A stretch of DNA of 64,000 nt, from the NCBI GenBank assembly GCA_963920665.1, contig OY987268.1, forward strand, positions 4,838,501 to 4,902,500, given 5' to 3'. Source of the stretch: Straminergon stramineum (taxonomy: Eukaryota; Streptophyta; Bryopsida; Hypnales; Calliergonaceae). The notes beneath the pieces are model-generated. The model saw only the letters and a list, made by a program, of their open reading frames with translations, was not told the origin of the DNA and ran no database searches. The translations under genes were made by a program, and so were the position numbers. This document shows positions 36,107-48,059 of this stretch, piece by piece. Position 1 is the stretch's first letter. Every line of letters begins with the position of its first letter.

Positions 36107-36529
36107 ATGACCCCATAAACATACATATGCTATGAATGTTTTAAATATTATAGATGGATTAGGATTTGAGGATAAAGAGACTACAAATACATCTACTATC
36201 AAGGATTTTGCAACTAAGTCCATTGCAACTTTAGACTCATAAAATTGACATATCTTGTGTGTTGATTTTCATTATGATTTGATTTGTGTGTTTCATGCTC
36301 TATATCTTGGGTGTGATTTATTCTCCTTCATTTTTTTGCATTGTATGATTTATGTCAAAATTGATTACAAATGGTTGTTGCAATTAAGATTTTTGAAAAA
36401 GGTTTCTAAATGAATTAAATCTATAAAAAAAACTCACATTTCTAGAAGATCAAAATTAATTACTCTCACATTCAGAGTTCCTTCATCCATTTTTAAAAAA
36501 AAATCATGCTTACAAAATCTCATACAAGC

Positions 36530-36897
36530 ATCATTGAATCTATAATTTCCCGCAAACTTCAACTCCTCATAACTTTCATCCCATTAATCAAAATGAAATG
36601 ATTCCAAGCTTCCCATATGAATATAAATCTAGAAAACAAACTTCAAATTTTTATTTCTTAAGAAAGTGATTTTTTCAGAATTTTTTTGAGCTACCCAGGT
36701 TGCTTGCCAAGCAATGAAAATTACATATCATATAATAAATTTTTAATTATGTAGTCAAAAATTATGGAAGTTGTTGAGCCTAAAAGCTACTCCTAAAGCA
36801 CATGTTGTGTGAAAATTTTAAAAAGGAAAATTCCATTCTTAATGAGCTATCCATAATTGCTATATTGCCAAAAAAAATATATTTAGTGTTTTAAGGA
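36530..36897. mobile_element. Relic right part of a TTAA element
   Basis: Sequence such as ATATAAATCTAGAAA and GCAATGAAAATTACATATCA matches 29100-29442. The end is degenerate, TTTTAAGGA followed by TTAA (36898-36901). The left part is missing or unrecognisable. Confidence 0.55.
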
Positions 36898-37241
36898 TTA
36901 ATGCAACTACTTATTTACAAATTGTTTTAAATTAATAATAAATTTTTAAAAATACATATTGTTACATAATATAACTTTAAATGTAAATGTAAATTTTAAG
37001 AGATTATAAATTAGCATGGAGTCTAATATTATAAAATTAGAGATCAACTACTAAATAACTAAATTATCAAAGATTAAAGGAAAAAAGACCATGAAAATAA
37101 AAACAATCATTTTAGATACAAACATAAAATATGTATACAATATTGAGAATGCATTGTTGTTAAATTTGTGACAAGTAAAATAATGCAGAGCAATTCGAGG
37201 GGTAATGGAAAAGTGAAGCCTACAATTGACAGAATTTTTAA

Positions 37242-37462
37242 CCCTTGAACGATGAGCTGGTGACCATGGAAATCAGTCATTTTGGAACCGTGTGATATCA
37301 TCCACTTTAGAAAAACCAAAAATATTCATTGGGAGTCAAACTATCGTAAAATATCTTCCCTTTTCACCCCTAATTCCGAGGATGAATAGTTACAATTCTG
37401 TCCTACATAGGAGAATTCCTTGTCATTCATCAGACAATAATCGTCCACCACATTGTTTAGGG
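37242..37462. mobile_element. Short TTAA element, 221 bp
   Basis: Left CCCTTGAACGATG and right inverse CCCCTAAACAATG, with TTAA at 37238-37241 and 37463-37466. The smallest member of the family here. Confidence 0.65.
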
Positions 37463-37663
37463 GTTAATAAGTGTTATGTTCTTAGTAAGTTCTTATTTTT
37501 ACAAGAAAATATGAATAAAAACAAAAGGAAAATACACTCAATTTAAAACATAGAAAAAAATGAATCCTCTATAATAGAAAGCATGCTAGGTTGACTTCTG
37601 TAACTTACAATATGGGAAAATACAAAGACATCTTTTTGTTCATGCTATGTCACAATGGATTAA

Positions 37664-37921
37664 CCACCTAAAGGAACAAGGTGTGTTTTTTGGCAACATA
37701 ACTTTTGGGGGCAAGTATGTGTGACTAGATATTTCCATATTTTTGGCCCAAATTTTCATAGAAAGTGTGGACAAGGAATATCTTTCATGTGCACTAAATT
37801 TCAAGGCATTCGGAAATATGAGTCAAAAGTTATGGCCGAATATGTAGTTTGTTTCTCAACTCGGGCGGTCTTGGCAGATCTGAAAAAATCTTTTTTTTCA
37901 AAAATAAAAATTTGAAATTGG

Positions 37922-38013
<92 letters not shown>

Positions 38014-38639
38014 ATTTGAATCATTCCGTTTTGATCAATGACTCAAAAGTTATGAGATGTTTTAGTTTGCGGGCAAGTATGGATTCTCTACTCTAAAATA
38101 AACTTTGAAGTCTTTTATTTAACTCAATTTTCAATATGTTTTGAAAAAAATAAAAATATGAGATGTAGATTGTTTATTAAAACATTACAACCATTGGAAT
38201 TGACATTTTCAATTTTTAACAATTTAGTATTTTGAATCATTCTCTACATCTTTCTACTTACTACTTTTTTCCCTATATGTTACACAATTCCAAATGATCT
38301 GAAAATTTTCAAGCATGTAGCCAACTTGCATTAAAGAATGAATCTAAAGAAGCACCACCATTTTGGACATTTTTTCATAAAAATGTGACCTTCTGAAGTG
38401 CAACTGCCCATTTTTTGCAGGGACCCCAAAAAGATTTTTGTCACTTCAAATGCTAAAATCTTGCAATTTACACAGTGAAATTTTCTGAATTTTTTTCCAC
38501 ATATTCTCAATCTAGTTTAATACAAGATCCTGCAGTTACATGTGTCCAAAAATGATATTTTTCAAAAATTCGGTACTTGTATTAGAAATGGCAGTTTTTG
38601 AGGGTTTTGGGTGATAACATAGTCAAAGAACTTTAGGGG
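37664..38639. mobile_element. TTAA-type TIR element, 976 bp, with internal (TA)n
   Basis: Left CACCTAAAGGAACAAGG after TTAA (37660-37663) and right inverse CCCCTAAAGTTC. The core matches the relics at 17440-18209 and 62570-63494. On the right an AGGTAGAAGC MITE is inserted into the TTAA/TTAT target, so the original right flank now lies at 39058. A long (TA)n lies inside. Confidence 0.7.
37923..38010. repeat. (TA)44 microsatellite
   Basis: Eighty-eight bases of uninterrupted TA within a TTAA element. It is the likely result of slippage and is probably very variable between individuals. Confidence 0.97.
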
Positions 38640-38642
38640 TTA

Positions 38643-39057
38643 AGGTAGAAGCACCGAAATGTGACACTTGTTTGGATCTCTTGATATGGAGGGTGTGTAC
38701 ACAAAAAATGTTGTGCGTGTGTAAGGAAGTGGTTTAGGAAGCCAACAAAAATTGGTTTCGTATTTTTCCAAGCTTGTATGAATATTATACAAATTTTTGA
38801 AAAGTACTTTGTAGATGCACCTACTATGGACATTAGACTAAAACCAAAGTGGACATGGAAACACCCCAAGACAACACTCTCTAAACTTGGATCAAGTGCG
38901 GGTGATTGGTTTCTTCTTGAAAGAATGACAACTTTTTGGAACCCCACATGTCTACTATAGAATCCCACTTGTCTACTTTAGGTCCAATAGTGCTTGGATT
39001 TAGGTTGTTTTTTAGATGTCTGTAAATGACTTGTTCTACATTTGGGTGCTTCTACCT
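38643..39057. mobile_element. TA-flanked MITE, AGGTAGAAGC family, copy 3, 415 bp, inverted
   Basis: Left AGGTAGAAGCACCGAAATGT and right inverse AGGTAGAAGCACCCAAATGT, with TA at 38641-38642 and 39058-39059. The inside is the reverse complement of copies 1 and 2. The insertion point is the right edge of the TTAA element, giving a nested order of events. Confidence 0.88.
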
Positions 39058-39118
39058 TATACAAATTTTTTAGAACATGCTAACATATTTTTATGGGCCC
39101 CATGAGGAGACGCTAATG

Positions 39119-39297
39119 TTCCCTTAACGGGGAACTTTAGTGCCACTGGGGAACGTGTGGTGGTCGAGGAACAGGGGAATCGTCGTCGCCGTCACTTGCA
39201 CCAGCTGGTCTCCAGCTCTCTCGCTGGAGCTCAAAAATTCACTCTGCATTCACGAAGTTGAAGCCGGTCAAGAGGATGATGTACCTAAATTGAAGGT
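39119..39297 (+). other. GC-richer open segment, possible 5' exon
   Basis: This segment is clearly more GC-rich than its surroundings and stays open in a frame that includes TGERVVVEEQGNRRRRHLHQ; another frame ends HEVEAGQEDDVPKLK before a GT. It may be an upstream exon of the mS35 locus just downstream, but I see no family match. Confidence 0.25.
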
Positions 39298-39804
39298 GTG
39301 TATTTGGAAGAACAGAACGGCGATGCAGAAGATGTGGCTAGTGGTTAGTTTTGGTCAGTTTCTTCCCAGCATGTCTGTCCTACTTAGAGTTTTCAAATTA
39401 CATTAAAGAATCGACTTCTTCCAGTGGAATAGAAAACTCGCTCTTTGACATCTACTAATAGGGTTTGTTAAGGCTGTCAACTTCTACCGCAAGATATATT
39501 TCACTTTGCAATTTTGAGCCTACGCATTGCGACTCAAAAACTCAGAATTAGTTGTGCATGGAATTTGAGAATAGTGTGTAAGAGCAGAAATCCTTTAATT
39601 GCTCTTGCATTGTTTAATTGTTGTATATTGGCCTCCACTTGTGAACTTTACTGTCAAAGCCTATGTATTGATTTCTGAGTGCACATGAGGACCTGTATGT
39701 GAAAGGAGCGTCACCAAACATTGATCCAGCAGGAAAACGCCCAGTTTTGCGATGGAAGACTCCAATAGTATTGGGACTTGGTGGCGATGCGTGGCACCCA
39801 GATA

Positions 39805-40164
39805 AGGTAGCCAACCCATTTCCAACCACTTAAGCAATTATGCATATTTGGAGCAAAGGGTTTTTGAATGCAAAAACAGAGTTTAGAAGGATTGCAGATT
39901 TTTTCAAAATTTTATTTCACAAAATATAATTACTATGAATTTTTTTAGAGGAAGATACTTTTTCACCTGGAATGGTGGTATAGAGCTTTCTATTTGTGAC
40001 CATATGCTAATCGCAAAATCGGACAAGGGCTGGTTGCAATATTGAGAGCCTTGCAACCAATCATAATGCGACACAACTACTCCAGGAACTGCATGACAAC
40101 TTTTTGGAAAGAAAGCATCCTACATATTGGAAATGGGAGGTGATCAAAAATGGGTTGGCTACCT
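39805..40164. mobile_element. TA-flanked MITE, AGGTAGCC family, 360 bp, inside mS35 exon
   Basis: Left AGGTAGCCAACCCATTT and right inverse AGGTAGCCAACCCATTT, perfect over 17 bp, with TA at 39803-39804 and 40165-40166. Only copy of this family in the window. Confidence 0.9.
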
Positions 40165-40244
40165 TAACCAAAAAGCAAAACTTGCCGTCTTTTTGAAGGA
40201 ATTGCAACTCAGTAAGAAATCAGAGGAGAGATTGGTTCTGATTA

Positions 40245-40789
40245 AGGTAAACCAACCCATGACAGGCAAACTACCTAATGCAGTCATCTAGGAAACCACC
40301 CATTCTAGTCTTACATCAACCCATGGCAGATTTTTTGTGATAAATGAGATTAGGATTACATTAGGTTGATTTGTGGCAATAATCTTGTCTTGGGAGATGG
40401 TCATGGAGTTATTAGTGACTATCATAGGGCTCTTACACCATTCAAGTGTAAATTGGTCATAAGAAGTTATTTTTTTATTCCTTCATGTCATGGCTATGTT
40501 AGGAAATGTTGTAGCCATTCTAGAAAATGTTGTGACTGCTTTAGGTGGTAAGATGACCATTATGGGAATCCTTTTTGCCAATTTGGGGTAGTCTACAGAC
40601 TCTGTTGGGCTAATTGGGTTGTACACTTCAAAAATTCATAAAAAATTCTTACTTTGTCCAAAAAATAAAATTTCAATTGCCTCCTTCAATTCTCACATAT
40701 GTCTATGTATGGAAAAAAAAAATCTGAATCATTTTGCTAATGGCAACAATACAAACCACTCATTCTGCTTGTCATAGGCAGGTTTACCT
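40245..40789. mobile_element. TA-flanked MITE, AGGTAAAC family, 545 bp, inside mS35 exon
   Basis: Left AGGTAAACCAACCCATGAC and right inverse AGGTAAACCTGCCTATGAC, with TA at 40243-40244 and 40790-40791. The inside matches 13000-13549 and 18569-19113, for example ATGGTCATGGAGTTA and CCTTCATGTCATGG. Confidence 0.9.
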
Positions 40790-40868
40790 TATAGGCAAAT
40801 AGTACAAGCCAAATAATGACAAACTGACCATCACAAGTGAAAGGTATTTCCTATTCAAATCCTTTCAC

Positions 40869-41506
40869 GTTTTTTGGTTTTTTTTTGACACAAGTAAAGG
40901 AACCTTTACTGCAAGAATAAAAGAAAACAAGAACCCAGCCACAAGCGGCCTGGCCGGTGCAATCCTTTCATGGTTTGACTGACCATTTATGACATTTCTT
41001 TGGAGAGCTATTCCAACCTTCTTCTTCTTTTTTGACACAAATGAATTTCATTGCAAGAGTAAAAATTACAAACCAACCAGCCACAAGTGGCCTGGTCGGG
41101 GAAACAATGACAGAAACACAAGCAAACGACACAATGGACCCACAGAGAACAAACACCCAAAGCACAGCAAGAGAAGGGCTACAAGACCTCTGCCTGGTGG
41201 CCGGCAGAAGGGAGGCAGCAACTCCATTGGCCACAGTTGTTCCAACCTTTTTCAAAAACCCTGTTTGATCTGCTCCATAGGGTTTGTGCTTTTTGAGTAT
41301 CTTTGAAGAGCTCTTCAAAACAAGAATTAGACTCGCCATGGGCTGCTTTGGCTCCTTCTCTCTTTTTCTTTTTATCTTTTCCTTTTTTTTCTTTTTCTTC
41401 TTGATTGGTTTCTTGCTCCAGGCCGTTTGCGGCTGGGGTTCGTATTTGGCTTCATTCCTGCAGTAAAGGGTTCCTTTGTTTCTGTCAAAAAAAAAAAAAA
41501 AAGATT
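40869..41506. mobile_element. Cluster of non-LTR retrotransposon tails in both orientations
   Basis: Two minus-orientation tails (T-runs at about 40869-40880 and 41022-41031, each followed by GACACAA and later CCAGCCACAAG(T/C)GGCCTGG) and one plus-orientation tail ending in an A-run at 41491-41505 after TTTCTGTC. The plus tail, reversed, matches the minus ones. No reverse-transcriptase frame is present, so these are 5'-truncated LINE copies or SINEs. Confidence 0.6.
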
Positions 41507-43134
41507 AGATCTTAGTATGCAAATCTTCATAACTTTAGGCTTGGATATGAAACCCATGTAGGTTGGGTTTCCTCCATGTCCTCTGTAGTACTAATTGGCC
41601 AATCTGTTCGAAGCTATGGTTCTATGGTTTTGCAATGCGACATGTTGTGTTTCTTTTTTAATGACATTTCCATTTATATCCGCTCAAAAGTATACTTCTG
41701 GACTTATTGATGACGTTGTTATTCTACTTGAGAATGCAAATACATGGCTGCGGTGAGGTGACTTGTGATCAAGGATGTGTGTAGCATAGGGACAGAGCTA
41801 ACTTGTGATGGTTGAAGGAAGCTTTACTCGAAATTCGGCATCTTTTGAGTTGATCTAACTTTTGATATCTTGTTTGGGCATTATTGGATGTTTAGGTTAT
41901 GGAATGACCTTAGAAGAAATAGTTAGAGTGGTTTTCATTTCTTGCAGTGCTGAATATGAAGCTTATCTTGATGGATGATTCTGGACAAGTTTCCATATGG
42001 GCATGAAGTGCAGGCAGCTTGTGACGATTTTGACACGGTTCATGCTTAGTTTTCTTTTTTTGTTGTAAGTTCAAATGTATTTATGGTACAAATAAATATT
42101 TTTTATTCATTTCATTTATTAGAATTTAGTTGCTAGTATGTATCATGGTTATAAGTGGATATGCATCAATCTTCTTACTCAAATTTGTATCAACCACAAG
42201 TTGATGGTGTAGTTCAATGTATATTGACTCTCATTTATGTCTTTCAAAATCTCTTTGCAACTCGGCTGTCACTTTTGTCCTAAGATTTGAAATTTGTGAA
42301 AGAATATTTTTGTATGTGAGTGCAATGTACTCATGGGTGGATTGTGTTGATCATGACACGGGTCCAAGGAGATACAGAGAATTACCTTCCGTATTAGGCA
42401 ACCTTCATGAAGAGAGTCATTGTCATTCACAGAGAGTCAAATGTTGAATAAGGCTTTCTACGAAGAGGAGGTGAAGAGGTTGACCTTGTCGTTTGAATAG
42501 CAGGTATGCTCCAAATAACCTAGATTTGTTTCCCTTCTTATTTTCAATTATTCACACAATTGCCCGAACTTGATTCCTACAGATGCTGTACATGTTATTC
42601 CTTTACGAGTTTGGCAACACTTTTTTCTTTTGGTTCCTTTGCGCACTCACTCGAAGATCTTCTTTTTGTGAGTGAATTTCATATTGACAATGTCTTGTCT
42701 ATTTTTTGGATGATTATTGTGCTTCTTCACTTTTGACATGTGCGGAACTTTGTAGTTCATTGTTTCACTACGTAGTGTTTTTCACATATATGAGACTACA
42801 GGTGCAGGAGACTCGAAACTTGATGTGGATCTCAAAATGCATAGCTAAGAACCAGAAGTCTAGAATCCATGATGACATGGTAATGACTTTTCAAGGGAAT
42901 TGGACAATGTGGCAATAGAGATGGATCAACTTACAATGTAGTATGAATCATGTATTTTCCTATTCTTGCAATTGTAAAATAAACAAACAAATTGTTCTCT
43001 CAAAAATTGAGTTGTGTTGATGAATTGGTAGACACCAAATTGGTCACCATATTGGGATTTAAGTTAGTGAGTAGCACCTCATTATGACCTATTTGTGTAA
43101 ATCGTCCTATAAAGTTCATGTATCAATTTTAGGT
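41507..43134. other. No gene recognised
   Basis: Short frames only (for example 42217-42447 and 42706-42918), none matching a known family. The 3' exon of mS35 was looked for here and not found. Confidence 0.3.
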
Positions 43135-43138
43135 ACAC

Positions 43139-43860
43139 GGGTGATTGCAAGAAACACCTGTCCTATTTGTTGCGTTTTGCTAATTTTTTTGGAAGTACTT
43201 TAAAATTAGAAAATTAATTTTTAAAAAATTAAAAAAATAGGATTAATGTATATACCTTTAAAATGAAGGTACCCACGGAAGGAATTGCATAGAAAAATTC
43301 TCTAAGTAGGAGAACTAGAAAAGTGCTCAGTCTCAAGAAAATACATATCTTGATGTTTTAATTAAGGAAAAATAGTAAAAATAAATAAATACAAAAAATA
43401 AAAAGCGTCTATTTGCAACAACCCTATGGAGATGGTCATTCACCAAAAAACCCACCAAAACAATATTTTATACGTTACAAAATGCAAGCAGAAAGAAGCT
43501 CACTTTGTAGACTTCCACACCATAAAAAATTAAATATTTTTAAAATTCCTCTCCTAGAAAGTTGAAAGTCTACTAGAAGACCATCTCATCCAAATTTCAG
43601 CTCAAAATATGGTTTTTTGGGTTCTAAATAGTACTAAAAACCTCCAAATTAACAATTGTGACATTGAATCATGGTCTATTTTTGGATAGTAAATTATTTT
43701 TGGAAATTATGAAAAAATTAGGGAAGGTATATGATAGTCATGAGTACCTTCCCTACAAATCTTGAGTCATTTGGAGCCAAAACACAAAAGTTATAGGCAA
43801 AAAACTAATCAGCACACACCGTGTGACACAAAATAGGACAGGTGTTTCTTGCAATCACCC
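43139..43860. mobile_element. TIR element with 4-bp target ACAC, 722 bp
   Basis: The ends GGGTGATTGCAAGAAACACC and their exact inverse pair perfectly for 30 bp. ACAC stands on each side (43135-43138 and 43861-43864). No coding frame. The 4-bp target resembles that of the copy-A insert at 16739, but the ends differ. Superfamily not recognised. Confidence 0.85.
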
Positions 43861-43864
43861 ACAC

Positions 43865-46791
43865 CTATTTTCAACACTTTCAAAATTCAAAGTTTGTTCA
43901 TTCATATGGAGTCTTGAAAAAGCATTCTGGACTCCCCTTACCAACAAGACCCTATAAAGCTCTAACAATTCAATAGTAAGAAACATGTTCAAACCCTTAT
44001 TTGGATGCATTTAGGTGGTATTATTGTAGTTAGAAGAATATGTACTAGTTATGAGATTTTGTCACTTCCATTATTTAATTCTATGTATTTGCATAACTCA
44101 TTTTTAAGATCTCAATATAGAAAAACATGAAATTAGCAATCTTTCATTGTTTACCTTTTGTATTGCATTTAGAATAATATGCACAATGAGATTTTGTCAC
44201 TTCTATTATTTAATTCTATTTAATTTAAAAACTCATCTTTAAGATCTCACTTTTTCTACTAAGAATGAAGCTTGACATTAACCATTTTAGTTATTTTCAA
44301 ATATTCACAACATTTTATTTTTGAAGATCCATGTGTGTCAACTACCACAATAACCTAGAAAACAATTGTACAGATAAAAAATCTTCATTTCGATGATCTT
44401 CTCATAAAGATAAATTGCATAAAAATAAAAATAAAAGATTTTTCAATTACAAGTACATCATCTACTTCAATGCTACATTATCACTTCCTTCATTATAAGC
44501 TTGTCGGACACTTCAATTGAGTTAGAAAGCCACTTGAGTAAAAAACTTGGAGTCCTTTCTATTCATGAAAGGTAACATTTTTCCATAATTATAAAATTTT
44601 ACTTGCAATGTAGGGGGCTTCAAACTTGAAAATGAAATAATTTGAGAATCTAATTATAATATTTCTAGAATATTCTTGAACATACTTCAAGTATTTCAAG
44701 TATGTAGTAGCCCCCATTTAAATATCTTCTTAACGCACATGGTTACAATAGACATATGTTAGTGATCCCTTCAGCTTTACAAAAAATATTACTCAATTCC
44801 TAAGAACAATCTCAATTTACATGTTCCAAGAACAAGTTCTTTGATGTAGACATATAATATCATTTGTGAAGGTGATTCTTTAGGGCCTACACTTCTTGTT
44901 TAATTATTGGAACTAAGAAAAAGATTGAATCAACCTACACCTTTTACATACATTGGACAAGAAACTCTTTTTTTAAAGCATCCCCAAAGGTCCTTTTTTA
45001 ATTTTTACATGTAAATTGAGTTTTATCTCAACCTACAATAACTTTTAGAAAACTACTAGAAGTTAAACTAAAAACCCTTGCCAATGTGGCACTTTCATGT
45101 TTTGGGGGTAGTTGCATCAAAACGGCATTGACATGTTTTTATTGATATCATACAAAACATCATTGTCATTGTACTAATACCCCATGTTTCGTGCAACATT
45201 CCACAAAATTATGCCTCCTACAAGCTCAAATTCTTTGACATAGTTGTATTTCAAAAAACATCCATATTCTTTTCTAACATCACAAAAAACAAGGGTCTCT
45301 GATAGTGATACTTTAAAAGAAAAATAAATTTATTTGATCTTAGTATGAAATTTGGTGGAATTATATTAGACTTATATTCTACAAGAAGTCATCTTTCAAT
45401 CAAATGTAGAACTGTCTATAGAAAAGACATGAATTTTCAAAGTTGAGTCTAGTTGTACACTTCAAGAAATTGAAACCACATTGGGGCATTATAATCTTAC
45501 AATCTCATCATTGGAATTACATGAAACTTTATTAGCACATGCTCATGCAAGTTAGGTCATACATCCACATAGAACATACTAATTTTCCTAAAGTGACACC
45601 TACTATCTCAAATTCATTGATTTGAGGGCTAATTTTAACATTGCAATGTGAAAATTTTATGGGTTTGCGAAAAATTTGCCATGACATAGTATACTCACAA
45701 TCTATAACAATAATTCTTGAGAGTGTTGGAAGTGTTTACCTTCCATTCAAAGGTGGCTTTCAATTTCCAACATTGAAAAAGTACCATATCTTGCTCTGTG
45801 ACTATAGTCTCTAAATCATTGTTCGACCTATGTAAAATCTCATGTGAGGTGAGAGAGAAACGATGCATCTTGCCCACAAAGGAACTAAAAGAGTTCTATT
45901 GTGCGTGGTTCCTTCTTTCTATTGTCTTTTTTTGCTACCCTTCTCAATATTTTCAATATGATTCATTTCAACCTATGTAGATAAAGTTAATTAAAGACTC
46001 CATCAAATCACTTTTAGAAAACATTTTTTTTATAAAACAAAAGACATTGATGTTTTACAAAACATCAAGATGTCAAAGTGAGGATGGTCCTAGAAGGTAG
46101 ATTTCCATAGATGTTGCATAGAGCAATGGCAATTTAATGTAAAAACAAGTTGATGTTATCATTGATGTTTACATTTTATTTGACATGCATGCAAACACAA
46201 TGATGTGTTTTAGAATATTTGCAAAACATAATATCGCTACATCAATGAAGAGATGTGTTTTGATTATAGGTAAGTCTTTGAAAGTCATTGTGGGCTATGG
46301 TAAAATGATGATTAGATGTGTAAAACATAGAAGAAGGGCAACCATGTGGCATGCTCTGCAAAGAAAGGGAAATGGATGGATGTACACCATGGATGAAAAG
46401 AGAAGCTCTATATATAAGTGGGGTGGTAGGAAGTAAAACAAATCATGTGGGATATGTAAAGCAGGTATTGTATACAAAGTAGAATTTATAAAATAAATGT
46501 CTATATCTCTAAAACAAAGTCCAAATGTCAAACGGTCAAGCTCCCATCTACAGATTATCCCATATCCTTTGTGTGACCATGAATGGACAACGGATTTCAT
46601 TATAATGACAATCTTTCTATTCTTCATTCTCACTAAATTTCAATGAAAAAATTCCTTTACTTCACCATGAAAATTCTCTTGATGGTAAATGGTGAGTTCT
46701 CTTTTATCAATTTTTGTTGAATGAGTGAAAAAATAGCATTAAAACTCTAAGGCAGTGTAGAAGTGTGTTGACTAGGCATGCCATGTCATCC
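43865..46791. other. AT-rich intergenic stretch, no gene seen
   Basis: No coding frame of note. A short tandem pair lies at about 44050-44130 and 44180-44255 (GAGATTTTGTCACTTC, then ATTATTTAATTCTAT and TTTAAGATCTCA). Confidence 0.4.
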
Positions 46792-46839
46792 CACTACAAC
46801 AAAATGGATGTTTTATGACTGCAAAAAATGACTGCAGTG

Positions 46840-47600
46840 AGTCAAAAAATTTGAAAATATGACTCATGCAGGAATTACTGTAGATGACGCGCAACATGAC
46901 TGGGTCTAGTCATTACCGACTAGTCGCTTCGGACATGAGTCATATTTGTAGTCATCATATTTGGGGGGTATAATTAGCCATATTTTGCCAATGTGGCGTA
47001 TACGTTGACTATTCTTGGAGACTTGACTTTCTCTTGACCTGCTTGGGCAAGGAAAAAAAGTCTACGTGGCATATGACTGCTTGTAGTCATATTTTAAGTT
47101 GACGTGGACTATGACTATGGTGAGTCATATTTTGGCGGATGTGGAGTATAACTATGGTGAGTCATATTTTGGCGGACGTGGAGTATGACTATGGTGAGTC
47201 ATATTTTGGCGGATGAGGCATATGACTTTTTGTAGTCATATTTTGGGATGATGTGAAATATGATTTTTGTGAGTTATATTTTTTGTCGATGTAAAAAATG
47301 ACTCTCATGGGTCATATTCTTTGCATGTTGATGTAGAAAATGACTCTAGTGGATCATATTTTTCATTGATGTGGAATATGACCTTCATGAGTCGCTTTTT
47401 TTATTGATGTGAAATATGACTGATGTAAGTCATATTTTTGGCTATGTAGTAGTTCATATGGAATGTTACTAGTAATTTTATGATTGAATGTAGTTATATT
47501 TTTAAAAGTATAGAGTCATATTATTGGCATGATTGTGAGCATTATATAACTACAACAAGTCATATTTTGATTAAGATATATTATAAAATATGACTCAAAC
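46840..47600. repeat. Left subterminal array of AGTCATATTTT motifs
   Basis: Many copies of GAGTCATATTTT or TAGTCATATTTT lie in this stretch, with three near-identical units of about 38 bp (ACTATGGTGAGTCATATTTT then GGCGGA) at about 47113-47215. The motif recurs at 51440-51800 and in the right array, mostly in the opposite sense. Confidence 0.85.
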
Positions 47601-48059
47601 AAGTGATATTTGTAACTAGGTGACTTGAGGTTTATAGTAACTTTTGTTATAAATTGTAATCACATTTTCCATACATTCTAAATTGACATGAGGCGTTGCA
47701 ATCGTGCATCAATATGGTTTAGTAGTTGTATAAATGACTACATACAATAAAAAATGAGTAAATATGATTTTTGAGATGCACAAAGATAATCATATTGAAG
47801 AGAGAAAATGCAAGAAAAAAATGTGACTCTTTTCAATGACATTTATTAGTCACTAACAAAAAACATATCACAATGACAGTCTAGAAATATATATTCCTAC
47901 ACACTCTAGGACTTGTAATTCCTTACAAAAATGTGAAGAAGTTGTCTCTCTAGTGTTGTAAATAGCCTCCAATAACTTTAGTCCAGCTTTAAGTGCCTGC
48001 ACATAAAATGAAAGAGTTTCATTTTTAGTAAATGAACAATATAGCTCAATCTTCAAAGA

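Larger units (their letters stand above)
39687..40843 (+). pseudogene. Mitochondrial small ribosomal subunit protein mS35 exon, split by two MITEs
   Basis: mS35 (the plant S24/S35 mitochondrial protein) is a structural part of the mitoribosome small subunit. Three coding pieces are left: 39687-39804 (EDLYVKGASPNIDPAG, RPVLRWKTPIV, GGDAWHPD), 40165-40244 (QKAKLAVFLKELQLSKKSEE) and 40790-40843 (YKPNNDKLTITSER). Between them stand MITEs at 39805-40164 and 40245-40789. Taking out each MITE with one TA joins all three pieces in a single frame. A TAG at 40800-40802 lies in the last piece between GK and YKP, so the locus is also broken by a point change. The expected following exon was not found; non-LTR tails follow closely. 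Confidence 0.8.

Noticed and set aside
37830..38024. Open frame encoding a long Ile-Tyr repeat
   Set aside because: It is the (TA)44 microsatellite read as codons.
39614..39829. Minus-strand 71-codon frame
   Set aside because: It is the antisense shadow of the mS35 coding piece.
40968..41339. 123-codon minus-strand frame with hydrophobic stretch
   Set aside because: It overlaps non-LTR retrotransposon tails and a plus-strand frame of similar length; no reverse-transcriptase or other domain is visible.
46840..47600. Repeats with regular spacing considered as a CRISPR-like array
   Set aside because: The units are CACTA subterminal motifs in a plant nuclear context, with variable spacing and no unique spacers.
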